Assembly: GCA_016937345.1 (NCBI GenBank)
Contig: JAFGWE010000034.1
Coordinates: 1-61,106 of the forward strand
Length of the DNA: 61,106 nt
Source: Methanomicrobiaceae archaeon
GTDB lineage: Archaea; Halobacteriota; Methanomicrobia; Methanomicrobiales; Methanomicrobiaceae
Reading direction: 5' to 3'
In this document: piece by piece, positions 16,739 through 25,228 of the stretch
How the letters are laid out: every line of letters starts with the position of its first letter
Numbering within the stretch: the first letter of the stretch is position 1
Translations under genes and position numbers: made by a program
The notes under the pieces: model-generated
Told to the model about the DNA's origin: nothing
The model's database searches: none
Seen by the model: only the letters and a program-made list of their open reading frames with translations

Positions 16739-17675
16739 AAAGACCTGCCGCCTCAATTCCCCTGTTTGCCCAGAGGACTGCTCCAAGTGCACCTATTCTG
16801 CCCTTGCTCCCGGCAGAGTCGATGTATTCTATTCCGAGTCTTTCTGCTTCCTTCTCGCACTCTTCCCTGTTGAGAATCTCTGTTTTAATCTTCTCAAGAT
16901 ATGGGGAATCAGGAAGGGAGATTCCCCGCCATACTGCAATTCCTGTATCCGGGCTAACAGATTTTGATTCAATAAACTCCTTTACAAATGCCAAAAGCTC
17001 TTCAACCTTATCGGGACGGACTGCAAAGTTAAGTGCTGATCCGACACAGTTTGTGGTTTTGTTCGGAACCTTCGGGTTTAACTGGATAAGACGCATGTTT
17101 AGATATTCCACACCTTCAATGCTGCATGCCTCTGCACACTTGGATGCTAAAACCCATGTTGCGCCTGACTCTTTTGTATCGGTATCATCAATTCCGATAG
17201 ATATTTTAATGTATTTTGGAGTTATTATGCGGGTTCTGCATGTCCTTGCACCGCCGGCCTTTAAATCATCTTCTGTCGGGTATTCAGTTTTTAAAACACC
17301 TGGCGCCTGCGGAAGGCATGCTGCAATCCCTACACCTGCACCGGCTATTCCGGCCCATTGTGTTGTTACAAGGTCGCCTTTTACAGTTACGCCTTCCAGG
17401 GCCTGGCCTCCGATATGATCCCCTGCCGCACCGAAGTTTATCGGAAAAACGCCCAGATTTGCCGATATTGTCATTGATGCACCCTCAACAGTTATAGTCT
17501 CAACCGCACCGCCGGCACGTCTCCTGTTCATAACATCCCATTCGATAGCTCCCCTTTGACAGCACTGTTCGATAATTTCTGCTTTTTTTGCCTCTTCATC
17601 TACAATAACAAGGAATTTTTTGCAGAACATCTGACCATAGCGTTCTTTTACTTCATCGGGTGTCAGTGTAATCAT
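16722..17675 (-). CDS. DDTD-motif protein, methanogenesis marker 11-type paralogue A
   Basis: 317 residues, first gene of the nine-gene operon. It contains GIDDTDTKESGATWVLA at about residues 160-176. Before it lie GAAGDHIGGQA and AGAGVGIAA glycine-rich strands, and after it come two more alpha/beta blocks ending in SAGSKGRIGALGA. It shares domain order, the DDTD motif and the C-terminal GRxIGA pattern with the gene downstream. DDTD-type proteins bind Mg-NTP in TiaS, so a kinase, ligase or nucleotidyl-transfer role is possible. Co-expression with coenzyme B genes hints at ATP-dependent chemistry on that cofactor (inference). Confidence 0.8.
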   Translation of the reverse strand: MITLTPDEVKERYGQMFCKKFLVIVDEEAKKAEIIEQCCQRGAIEWDVMNRRRAGGAVETITVEGASMTISANLGVFPINFGAAGDHIGGQALEGVTVKGDLVTTQWAGIAGAGVGIAACLPQAPGVLKTEYPTEDDLKAGGARTCRTRIITPKYIKISIGIDDTDTKESGATWVLASKCAEACSIEGVEYLNMRLIQLNPKVPNKTTNCVGSALNFAVRPDKVEELLAFVKEFIESKSVSPDTGIAVWRGISLPDSPYLEKIKTEILNREECEKEAERLGIEYIDSAGSKGRIGALGAVLWANRGIEAAGLYGEHL

Positions 17676-17681
17676 TGCATT

Positions 17682-17730
17682 TTGTCACCGAAAATTTCGT
17701 TAACAGAAAATTCGGCGACAATGTATATAA
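17682..17730 (-). promoter_or_regulatory. TATA box and TSS-centred dyad of the aks/marker-11 operon
   Basis: On the minus strand TTATATACAT (17721-17730) is a good archaeal TATA box about 50 bases before the ATG. An inverted repeat with 11-bp arms, TTGTCACCGAA (17682-17692) and TTCGGCGACAA (17711-17721), has a single A/C mismatch and is centred on GTTAAC (17699-17704). The centre falls about 25 bases from the TATA box, where transcription should begin, so this looks like a repressor operator. If transcription starts upstream, the mismatch becomes a G-U pair in an RNA hairpin. Confidence 0.65.
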
Positions 17731-17813
17731 TGTGTTTGATTGTTCTGTAAAGGAAACAACAGGATAACTGTGAGACGGATTTTAAGATTATTTCAGATAA
17801 AAAAAAGTTTGAA

Positions 17814-18698
17814 TTATTGAAGAATCTCATGAAGGTTGAACTTGAACGGTCCGAGGTTTCCGCCGAAGTTGCCTGCTGAGATGAGTTTGAGTCCCGGTAT
17901 TTTTGTTGCGGCCTCAATACCTGCCTTTGTTGCTTCTTTGATTGAATCCTCGTCAACACCGTCAATGACAATCTCATATACTGCCTTTACACCCTCAGGC
18001 ACCTTTGTATCTGCAACCTGGTCTCTGATTGTCGGGCAGTACTTCTCATTTGTTGTTGCAACCATGAACTTGTACTTGTTTGAACCTACCTTTGATCCTG
18101 AAGCAACAACTGGGAATGAGCACATACAGCCGGGAACGCCGTAGATTGCATCAACTGCGGCATCTGCTGCCATAAGAGCTGCCGGCTGGTTTTCGCCCAT
18201 TATAAAGAAGTTTCCGCCGGCAACTCCCTTTACAATGCCGAAGTTCTCCTCACCTATGTATTCGCCGTTCATAATCGGAATTGCCCAGCATTTTCTGCCG
18301 CCGACTTCCTTCTGGTATTCATATCCGTCGCCGAAGAAGTGAAGCTTTACATCAATCCTCTCTTCTGCCTCAGGCATTCCGTCGAAAACCGCAGTTGTCG
18401 GCTGTGTAAGGACACATTCTGCAAGGCGTTCTACAACCTGCTCTTTTAACTTCTTCTTTCCGCCTGCAAAGAAGAGAACCGCAACTCCCGGTCTTCCGTC
18501 AGGTGTTTCGTCTGCAGAGAGGAATATCTCAATCCCTGCTTCACACGGGCATCCGATTGCTGATGTTGCAAAACCTGTTGCCTCGGTTGCTGCCTGGAAT
18601 GCCCACTTCTCATTAATTGCAGTAATAATTACTCTGCATGCCCAGTTTGGAAATGCTTCTGCGTATTCGTTATCGATTGTAACTCCGTTTAATTCCAT
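17814..18698 (-). CDS. ftr: formylmethanofuran:tetrahydromethanopterin formyltransferase
   Basis: 294 residues, full length. It moves the formyl group from formylmethanofuran to N5 of tetrahydromethanopterin, the second step of CO2 reduction in the cytoplasm. The N-terminus MELNGVTIDNEYAEAFPNWA and the NFFIMGENQPAAL and GGNLGPF segments are highly typical of the family. GAGGTT precedes the ATG. It is transcribed away from the fwd/hdr operon, with about 670 bases between the starts, and is followed after 138 bases by the marker-11/aks operon on the same strand. Confidence 0.97.
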   Translation of the reverse strand: MELNGVTIDNEYAEAFPNWACRVIITAINEKWAFQAATEATGFATSAIGCPCEAGIEIFLSADETPDGRPGVAVLFFAGGKKKLKEQVVERLAECVLTQPTTAVFDGMPEAEERIDVKLHFFGDGYEYQKEVGGRKCWAIPIMNGEYIGEENFGIVKGVAGGNFFIMGENQPAALMAADAAVDAIYGVPGCMCSFPVVASGSKVGSNKYKFMVATTNEKYCPTIRDQVADTKVPEGVKAVYEIVIDGVDEDSIKEATKAGIEAATKIPGLKLISAGNFGGNLGPFKFNLHEILQ

Positions 18699-19366
18699 AA
18701 AATAACCTCAGTTTAAGGGAAGATCAAAAATCTGATCTTCATCAAACATTGTATGCCGTCGAAGAGACGTCATCAAAGTTTTATAACTGTCATATTTCAC
18801 ACTCGTAAGGTAAAATATTATTTCTTTTATCCGGGAGTATATGACAGGAAAAATAAGGTGCATAAACATGCACAATAATAATAATATAATAAACTGACAA
18901 AGCATGACCTGAATGGAGATCAGGCATTTGAAAGTCAGAAAAATTTTGGTTTTTATTATGTCCGACTGCTGCAGATAAAATAAATCTGTTTTAATATTTT
19001 TCAACCGGTTAATTTAATCCGTTTGGTTAATCATTTCTGTAATTATGCGTTCTTGTAATAATCCTATATCTGCGGTTATTACTGGCTTTTTGATAAATTA
19101 ACCTACAATTAGAGGATAATTTCGGCAATGGGTTATGCAATGACCATTAACTTTGTTATAATGCTTTCTATTTGTCTTTTTTAACGCAGTACTGAAAAGC
19201 GTGCATGTGAAGTTAAAAAGATTGACTTCTTTAGTTTGTCAATATGTTTTAACTAATTATTTTTTTTTTTTTTAATTTAAAAGTTGCATAACTTCAGAAC
19301 ATTTATCTATTTTTTTTTCCAACTTTTAGCGATCGATTATTGATCGACATAGTGGTGCGTGAAAAA
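18699..19366. promoter_or_regulatory. divergent control region between ftr and the fwd/hdr operon
   Basis: No convincing gene. For ftr, minus-strand TTATAAAA at 18779-18786 is a TATA candidate, and AGATCA/TGATCT (18721-18738) forms a short hairpin in its leader. Toward fwdG there is an inverted repeat GTAATAATCC/GGTTATTAC (19055-19082, one bulged T), a T14 run (19260-19273), an AT-rich TATA candidate TTTAATTTAAAAG (about 19271-19283), and CGATC/GATCG (19330-19346) just before the GGTG ribosome site. GTTAATTTA (19008-19016) plus TTTGGTTA (19022-19029) recurs upstream of wtpA with wider spacing. Confidence 0.5.
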
Positions 19367-19636
19367 ATGGCATTTGCAGTTCATGTAAATATGGAACGTT
19401 GTACTGGGTGCAACAACTGTGTGGTCGCATGTCCCGTTGATGCGCTTGAGCTTTACACAGTAGATCCTGTAACAACAGATAAGATCTACAAGGTAGTTAA
19501 TGGAAAAGCTCTTGTGCTTGACGTTGACCACCATTTGTGTGCCGGATGCGGAGTCTGCATCGAGGCATGCCCGTATGGTGTTATAAAGTTAGAGGGACGC
19601 TGGAAAGGCGTGGTACAGGTCCCCGGTGAAGTTTAA
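19367..19636 (+). CDS. fwdG: formylmethanofuran dehydrogenase ferredoxin subunit FwdG
   Basis: 89 residues from the ATG at 19367, chosen because GGTG lies 11 bases before it; an upstream TTG at 19340 lacks a ribosome site. Two 4Fe-4S motifs, CTGCNNCVVACP and CAGCGVCIEACP, make an eight-iron ferredoxin. It would feed low-potential electrons between heterodisulfide reductase and the CO2-reducing FwdBD site. First gene of the fwdGF-hdrCBA-mvhD-fwdDBAC series. Assignment as FwdG rests on size and position. Confidence 0.85.
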   Translation: MAFAVHVNMERCTGCNNCVVACPVDALELYTVDPVTTDKIYKVVNGKALVLDVDHHLCAGCGVCIEACPYGVIKLEGRWKGVVQVPGEV

Positions 19637-19659
19637 TTTTTGAGGAGTGTTATAGTAAA

Positions 19660-20829
19660 ATGAATACGCTTTTTCCAAAATACTCCAGAAGGCAGGAAGG
19701 CGACTTAATTACAATGGAGCAGAGGCTCCTAAAGCAGGTAAACAACCTTATTCTTGATAACAAGAAGTGTACTGGTTGTGGAATTTGCTTTGATTCCTGC
19801 CCTGAAGAGGCAATAAGCATTGGCCCTGTCGGCGCAGTCCGCAGAGGTTCAATAAAGTATGGTCAGTCAGTATCAGTTGATGAACAGAAATGCTCCTATT
19901 GTGGTGTCTGTGTCATTATGTGTCCGTTTGGAGCGCTTGATCTTAAGATCGACGGTGAGTCCAAACTTCCAATTGCTGAGAATGAAGGTTTCCCTGTATA
20001 CGACAAAGTAGCCAAAATTGATGGCGAAAAGTGTGTACAGTGTACAACCTGTGAAGAAGTATGTCCACGCGATGCAATAATCCGTGACGTACCTGTTTTT
20101 GAAGGAACAGACAAATCCGGGCTTAAAAAAGCTCAGGCACTGTCTACAGATAACGTCTTCAAGTACAATGAGGATAAATGCACCTATTGCGGCCTTTGTG
20201 GTGAAATCTGTGCAGCAATAGATGTTGTAAGAAAGCCTATTACAGCAGAAACCGGCGATGTCACAGGCGAAGTCAAATGGAACAAGGAGCTTTGTGACGG
20301 ATGTCTGCTCTGTGTTGAAATATGCCCGTCAGAGGCAATTGAAGTTCAGCGTGGAGAGGTTGCAAAGAAACTTGGCAACTCCGGCAGTGTAACAATTGAC
20401 CAGGATCCGTGCTGTACATGCCGCTGGTGTGCAATCAACTGTCCCACAGAAGCTATTACAGTTGAAAAGCTTTTTGAGGGAGATATTGAATTCCATGCAG
20501 AGAAATGTCCTGGAGGATGTTCAACATGTATGGATATATGCCCTGCAAATGCTATTTACATGCCCTCCCCCAAATCACCTGCTGACATGCACGGAGAGAT
20601 TGAGGGCAATATCGCTGTAAACAAAGACTTCTGCATACTTTGTGGTGTCTGTGTTAACGCCTGTCCAGGTGAGGATATAATTGTCATGAAGAGGACCGGC
20701 CTGAAGATGAAAGGTAAAGAAACCGACCTGTTCCTTAGAATAAAAGAGAAATTACTCACAGAAAGAACTTCAAAGGTACAGGAGTCAGTCGACACCGGCG
20801 AGGTCGAGCTGAAAAAAAACCAGGTGTGA
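19660..20829 (+). CDS. fwdF: formylmethanofuran dehydrogenase polyferredoxin FwdF
   Basis: 389 residues with eight CxxCxxCxxxC-type motifs in a row: CTGCGICFDSCP, CSYCGVCVIMCP, CVQCTTCEEVCP, CTYCGLCGEICA, CDGCLLCVEICP, CCTCRWCAINCP, a CPGGCSTCMDIC variant and CILCGVCVNACP. That predicts about eight 4Fe-4S clusters, as expected for the electron wire of the Fwd complex. GGAG at 19643 serves the ATG at 19660. It precedes hdrC by 5 bases, in line with direct electron transfer between Hdr and Fwd. Confidence 0.93.
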   Translation: MNTLFPKYSRRQEGDLITMEQRLLKQVNNLILDNKKCTGCGICFDSCPEEAISIGPVGAVRRGSIKYGQSVSVDEQKCSYCGVCVIMCPFGALDLKIDGESKLPIAENEGFPVYDKVAKIDGEKCVQCTTCEEVCPRDAIIRDVPVFEGTDKSGLKKAQALSTDNVFKYNEDKCTYCGLCGEICAAIDVVRKPITAETGDVTGEVKWNKELCDGCLLCVEICPSEAIEVQRGEVAKKLGNSGSVTIDQDPCCTCRWCAINCPTEAITVEKLFEGDIEFHAEKCPGGCSTCMDICPANAIYMPSPKSPADMHGEIEGNIAVNKDFCILCGVCVNACPGEDIIVMKRTGLKMKGKETDLFLRIKEKLLTERTSKVQESVDTGEVELKKNQV

Positions 20830-20834
20830 TTTGA

Positions 20835-21413
20835 ATGGCAGTAGAGAAAAATTATGGAAACTCTGAACTTGAGAACAAACTCAGGGACAGGTATTATTAC
20901 ACCTCTGACTCCAGCAAAGACTTTAGCGATGAAGTAAGGAAGATCAGCGGTACTATTTCGCACATGTGTTACCAGTGTGGTACATGTACAGGCTCATGCC
21001 CGTCAGCACCACGCAGTTCATACCGTATCCGTGTTTTTATGAGAAGAGCAGTCCTCGGTCTTGAAGATGAGGCATTAATGGATCCGGATCTCTGGCTCTG
21101 TACAACATGTTATTCATGTACAGACCGCTGTCCGCGTGATATTGCACCAACCGATGTTATAATGGCAATGAGAAATCTTGCATTCAGAAAAGACATAGGT
21201 CCAAGAAACTTCTTAAAAACAGTCCAGCTGATATACAGCTCAGGACACGGTGTACCAAATAACGATGTAAACCGTGCTGCACGTGAGAAACTTGGTCTCC
21301 CAAGGGATCCTCCGACAACTCACAGCTATCCTGAATTTATGCCTGGTATCAGAAAGATTATCGACCACTATGGCTTAAAAGAGCAAGCAGACAAACTTCT
21401 TTCGGAGGAGTGA
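20835..21413 (+). CDS. hdrC: CoB-CoM heterodisulfide reductase subunit C
   Basis: 192 residues. It is a small Fe-S subunit that passes electrons from HdrA to HdrB in the cytoplasmic HdrABC complex. CYQCGTCTGSCPSAP and CTTCYSCTDRCPRDI give two 4Fe-4S clusters, and the rest is helical. It lies between the Fwd polyferredoxin gene and hdrB with 5- and 8-base gaps. Confidence 0.95.
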   Translation: MAVEKNYGNSELENKLRDRYYYTSDSSKDFSDEVRKISGTISHMCYQCGTCTGSCPSAPRSSYRIRVFMRRAVLGLEDEALMDPDLWLCTTCYSCTDRCPRDIAPTDVIMAMRNLAFRKDIGPRNFLKTVQLIYSSGHGVPNNDVNRAAREKLGLPRDPPTTHSYPEFMPGIRKIIDHYGLKEQADKLLSEE

Positions 21414-21421
21414 GATAATAA

Positions 21422-22327
21422 ATGTCAGAAAATATGGAACACTCATACGCATTCTTCCTTGGCTGTATTGCACCAAACCGTTACCCCGGTTGTGAGGCAT
21501 CTGCAATAAGGACAAGTGCAAAGGTCGGTATAGAACTTCTCCCGTTAAAAGGAGGGAGCTGCTGTCCGGCACCTGGAGCATTTGGATCTATTGATCTTAA
21601 TGTATGGTATGCAATGGCGGCAAGAAACCTCTGTCTCGCAGAAGAGATGAAGAAGGATATTACCCTCATATGCAACGGCTGTTACAAGTCAATCTGGGAA
21701 GTAAACCACAAATTAAAACACAATGACGAACTCCGTGATGGTGTTAACGAGGTTCTTGCAGAGATTGACATGGAATATAAGGGATCAATTGATGTATGGC
21801 ACCTTGCCGAACTCTATTATGACGAAAAGATCTGTGGTGTAAAAAAGATTGCAGACAGCGTCACAAGACCTCTTACAGGCACAAAGGTTGCAGTCCATTA
21901 CGGATGCCACTTAATGAAGCCGGGAAAAGAGCGTCACTTCGGGGATACGGAAAACCCAATGTGGATTGACGAGCTTGTAGAGGCACTCGGAGCAGAAGCT
22001 GTTCAGTACCGTAATAAGATGCAGTGCTGTGGTGCAGGTGGCGGTGTCCGTGGATACGATATTTTACACTCGCTTGATATAACAAACGAGAAGTTAATCA
22101 ATCTCCAGGAAGTTGGTGCTGATGCATTAACAGAGGTATGTCCGTTCTGCCAGCTCCAGTATGACCGTGGTCAGGTTGAGATTTCAGAAAACTTTGGAAA
22201 GGTCTACAACCTGCCTGTGCTACACTACAATGAGCTTTTAGGTCTTGCACAGGGTATGACTCCCCAGGAACTTGCACTTGATTTGCATGCAATAGACTGC
22301 AAACCGTTTTTGGAGAAGATTCTTTAA
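21422..22327 (+). CDS. hdrB: CoB-CoM heterodisulfide reductase subunit B
   Basis: 301 residues. This is the catalytic subunit that cleaves CoM-S-S-CoB at non-cubane Fe-S clusters. Two CCG-type cysteine domains are visible: a first block ending GGSCCPAPGAF and a second ending QCCGAGGGVRGYDI. The first motif reads CCP instead of the usual CCG, a variation also known among relatives. The gene starts 8 bases after hdrC. Confidence 0.95.
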   Translation: MSENMEHSYAFFLGCIAPNRYPGCEASAIRTSAKVGIELLPLKGGSCCPAPGAFGSIDLNVWYAMAARNLCLAEEMKKDITLICNGCYKSIWEVNHKLKHNDELRDGVNEVLAEIDMEYKGSIDVWHLAELYYDEKICGVKKIADSVTRPLTGTKVAVHYGCHLMKPGKERHFGDTENPMWIDELVEALGAEAVQYRNKMQCCGAGGGVRGYDILHSLDITNEKLINLQEVGADALTEVCPFCQLQYDRGQVEISENFGKVYNLPVLHYNELLGLAQGMTPQELALDLHAIDCKPFLEKIL

Positions 22328-22339
22328 GGAGGATAAAAG

Positions 22340-24367
22340 ATGGCAGAAAATCAGAAACCAAGAGTTGGTGTATTCATTTGCCACTGCGGTACAAACATCG
22401 CAGGTTCACTCTCTATAGAAGAAGTGATGGATTACGCAAGAACCCTCCCCGGAGTAGTCGTAGCTGACCAGTATCAGTATATGTGTTCAACACCTGGTCA
22501 GAACAAAATAATCGATGCAATCAAAGAGCATGACTTAAACGGCATTGTTGTTGCTGCATGTTCACCACGTCTGCACGAGCCTACTTTCAGGACTGCAACA
22601 TCTGAGGGAGGACTTAACAAGTTCCGCTTTGAGATGGCAAACATCCGTGATCAGAATTCATGGGTTCACATGCATGACTGGGACGGAGCAACAGAGAAGG
22701 CAAAAGATCAGGTCAGAATTGCAGTTGCAAAAGCAAGACTCTTAGAAGACCTTCAGCCAAAGAGCGTTGCAGTAGAGCACGCAGCAATGGTTGTCGGTGC
22801 AGGTGTCGGTGGAATGCAGGCTGCTCTTGATCTTGCAAATGCAGGTATCAAGACATACCTCGTTGAAAAATTGCCGACAATCGGCGGAAGAATGTCACAG
22901 CTTGACAAGACTTTCCCGACACTTGACTGTTCACAGTGTATCTTAACACCAAAGATGGTGGATGCAGGACGTCACCCGTTAATTGAACTCAAGACCTACA
23001 CTGAAGTTGAGAATGTAGAGGGTTACATCGGAAACTTTGAGATAACACTCAGAAAGATGGCACGCGGTACATACGACGGCCCTGAAATGATTGCAGCCGG
23101 ACGTGAAGGTTCGGGATGTAATGGCTGTGGTGACTGTGCCGAGGTATGTCCTGTAATAAAGCCAAACCCGTTCGAGATGGGAATGGCACCAAGAAAGGCA
23201 ATCTACATCTACCACCCGCAGGTAATGCCGCTTCAGTACACAATTGACTTTGAGTCCTGTGTAAAATGTGGCCTCTGTAAGGAGATCTGTGGTCCTGAGA
23301 AGAATGCAATTAACCTTGATATGGTTGATCAGCTTGAAAAGGTAAAGGTAGGATGTGTCATCCTTGCAACAGGATATGACCTGATTCCAATCGAGGACAA
23401 GACTGAATGGGGTTACAAGAAATACGAAAATGTAATTACCGGTCTTGAATTTGAGCGTTTAATCTGTGCATCCGGTCCGACAGGCGGTCACATGATTCGT
23501 CCGTCAGATGGTGCAACTCCGATGAAAGTCGGATTTGTGCTCTGTGCAGGTTCAAGAGACAACACCGGAGGAGTTGCAAAACCATACTGTTCCAGGTTCT
23601 GCTGCATGTATTCATTAAAGCATGCCCACCAGTTGATGGAAAAGATCCCCGGATGTCAGCCTTACATCTTCTACATGGATATCCGTTCATTCGGTAAGAT
23701 GTATGAGGAGTTCTACTACCGTATCCAGAATGAGGGATGCAAGTTCATCCGCGGACGTGTTGCATCAGTCCAGGAAGACCCGGTAACAAAGAATGTCTAT
23801 GTAATGACAGAAGACACACTTCTTGGAAGGCCTGTTACAATTGAATGTGATCTTGTCGTATTGGCAGCTGCAATTCAGCCAAAACCTGATGCAGAACGCA
23901 TACGCCAGATGTTTGGTATCTCCAAGTCACAGGACGGCTGGTACCTTGAGGCACACCCGAAGTTAAACCCCTGCGGAACAACAACAGCAGGTATCTTCCT
24001 TGCAGGTGTCTGCCAGGGACCAAAGGATATTCCTGACACAGTGGCACAGGCGGAAGGAGCAGCATCAGCAGCAAGTATTCCTATTCACCAGGGAGAGGTT
24101 CAGCTTGAGCCTTACTTTGCCCAGTGTGTTGAGGATCTATGCGCAGGATGTGGAATGTGCGTTCCACAGTGCCCGTACAAAGCTCTCGCATTAATTGAAA
24201 AAGATGGAAAAAAGGTTATGGAAGTAACTGAAGCAAAATGCAAAGGCTGCGGTACTTGTGGAGGATTCTGTCCTGGTGGTGCAATCCGTATGCAGCACTT
24301 TACAAGTCCTCAGATTTGTGCACAGATTGATGCATTCTTACTTGGTGGTCGCGGAGGCGAAGAGTAA
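22340..24367 (+). CDS. hdrA: CoB-CoM heterodisulfide reductase subunit A (bifurcating flavoprotein)
   Basis: 675 residues, the usual soluble HdrA size. An N-terminal domain (VFICHCGTNIAGS) is followed by the FAD-binding GAGVGGMQAALDLANAG near residue 155. Next come Fe-S motifs CNGCGDCAEVCP and CVKCGLCKEICG, a second FAD segment (ATGYDL), and C-terminal ferredoxin motifs CAGCGMCVPQCP and CKGCGTCGGFCP. It bifurcates electrons to heterodisulfide and ferredoxin. No selenocysteine is indicated. GGAGG precedes the ATG and mvhD starts immediately after its stop. Confidence 0.96.
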   Translation: MAENQKPRVGVFICHCGTNIAGSLSIEEVMDYARTLPGVVVADQYQYMCSTPGQNKIIDAIKEHDLNGIVVAACSPRLHEPTFRTATSEGGLNKFRFEMANIRDQNSWVHMHDWDGATEKAKDQVRIAVAKARLLEDLQPKSVAVEHAAMVVGAGVGGMQAALDLANAGIKTYLVEKLPTIGGRMSQLDKTFPTLDCSQCILTPKMVDAGRHPLIELKTYTEVENVEGYIGNFEITLRKMARGTYDGPEMIAAGREGSGCNGCGDCAEVCPVIKPNPFEMGMAPRKAIYIYHPQVMPLQYTIDFESCVKCGLCKEICGPEKNAINLDMVDQLEKVKVGCVILATGYDLIPIEDKTEWGYKKYENVITGLEFERLICASGPTGGHMIRPSDGATPMKVGFVLCAGSRDNTGGVAKPYCSRFCCMYSLKHAHQLMEKIPGCQPYIFYMDIRSFGKMYEEFYYRIQNEGCKFIRGRVASVQEDPVTKNVYVMTEDTLLGRPVTIECDLVVLAAAIQPKPDAERIRQMFGISKSQDGWYLEAHPKLNPCGTTTAGIFLAGVCQGPKDIPDTVAQAEGAASAASIPIHQGEVQLEPYFAQCVEDLCAGCGMCVPQCPYKALALIEKDGKKVMEVTEAKCKGCGTCGGFCPGGAIRMQHFTSPQICAQIDAFLLGGRGGEE

Positions 24368-24793
24368 ATGGCAGAAAAAGATTGGAGACCAAAGATTATT
24401 GCAATTATATGCAACTGGTGTTCATACGCCGGTGCTGATCTTGCAGGTGGTGCACGTGTTCAGTATCCTCCGGATATTCGTGCAATACGTGTAATGTGTA
24501 CAGGCCGTGTGGATCCTCTCTTCATTATGAAGGCGTTTCAGGATGGCGCAGACGGTGTTTTAGTATCCGGATGCCACTTCGGAGACTGTCATTACCTTGA
24601 AGGGAATTTCAAATGTGCAAAACGCATGTTCCTTATGAAAAATGTTCTCAAGAACATTGGTCTTGATGACAACAGACTCAGAATGACCTTTGTCTCAGCA
24701 TCCGAGGGTGCAAAGTGGGGGCATGTCATGGAAGATGTTGTTAAGACAGTAAAAGAACTGGGTCCAAGCCCTTTAGTTGAGAGAAAGGAATAA
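24368..24793 (+). CDS. mvhD: F420-non-reducing hydrogenase iron-sulfur subunit D
   Basis: 141 residues. MvhD links the electron-input module to HdrA and carries a 2Fe-2S centre. Cysteines lie in CNWCSYAGADLAG, VMCTGRVDP and SGCHFGDCHY. It starts on the base after the hdrA stop. No mvhA or mvhG is in the window, so the electron donor may be a formate dehydrogenase or F420-type hydrogenase, as proposed for Methanomicrobiales. Confidence 0.94.
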   Translation: MAEKDWRPKIIAIICNWCSYAGADLAGGARVQYPPDIRAIRVMCTGRVDPLFIMKAFQDGADGVLVSGCHFGDCHYLEGNFKCAKRMFLMKNVLKNIGLDDNRLRMTFVSASEGAKWGHVMEDVVKTVKELGPSPLVERKE

Positions 24794-24817
24794 TCTCAAT
24801 ATTTTTAGGTGATAATT

Positions 24818-25216
24818 GTGGCAGAAAAGATTGAATTAAACCTTATATCGGGCAGGACTATTCAGCAGGGAGTATCAATGGAGGCAGGTAAGGAAAAACC
24901 TGCCTACCGTGATGCCTGTGGTATTATTGAACTAAATGCTGCTGATATCAAAAAACTTGGCATATGGCAGGGAACAAATGTCCGGGTTACAAGTCTGCAC
25001 GGCACAGTTGTAGTTAAGGCAATTGAAGGATTACAGAAGGTTGACGAAGGTATGGGCTGGATTCCTATGGGTCCGTGGGCCAACCGCGTGATTGATCCCA
25101 ACACCTACTCAACAGGCATGCCGACATTCAAAGGTGTGAAGGTTAGTGTCACACCTGAACCCAGTGGAAAGGTACTCAGTTCACTTGAAGTAATTGAGGA
25201 AGGACTTGCACTATAA
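24818..25216 (+). CDS. fwdD: formylmethanofuran dehydrogenase subunit D (Fwd set)
   Basis: About 132 residues from the GTG at 24818. The overlapping upstream GTG at 24809 is part of the AGGTGAT ribosome site, so 24818 is preferred. It is the molybdopterin-dinucleotide-binding C-terminal domain that completes FwdB: it starts with ISGRTIQQGV and contains GIWQGTNVRV and MPTFKGVKVSV. It works with FwdB at the tungsten or molybdenum site that reduces CO2 to formate. Confidence 0.93.
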   Translation: MAEKIELNLISGRTIQQGVSMEAGKEKPAYRDACGIIELNAADIKKLGIWQGTNVRVTSLHGTVVVKAIEGLQKVDEGMGWIPMGPWANRVIDPNTYSTGMPTFKGVKVSVTPEPSGKVLSSLEVIEEGLAL

Positions 25217-25228
25217 GGTGATGTGAAT

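Noticed and set aside
18699-19366. tRNA or other structured RNA gene between ftr and fwd
   Set aside because: No cloverleaf, no TTCGA-type T-loop and only short stems were seen; likewise in the other long gaps of the window.
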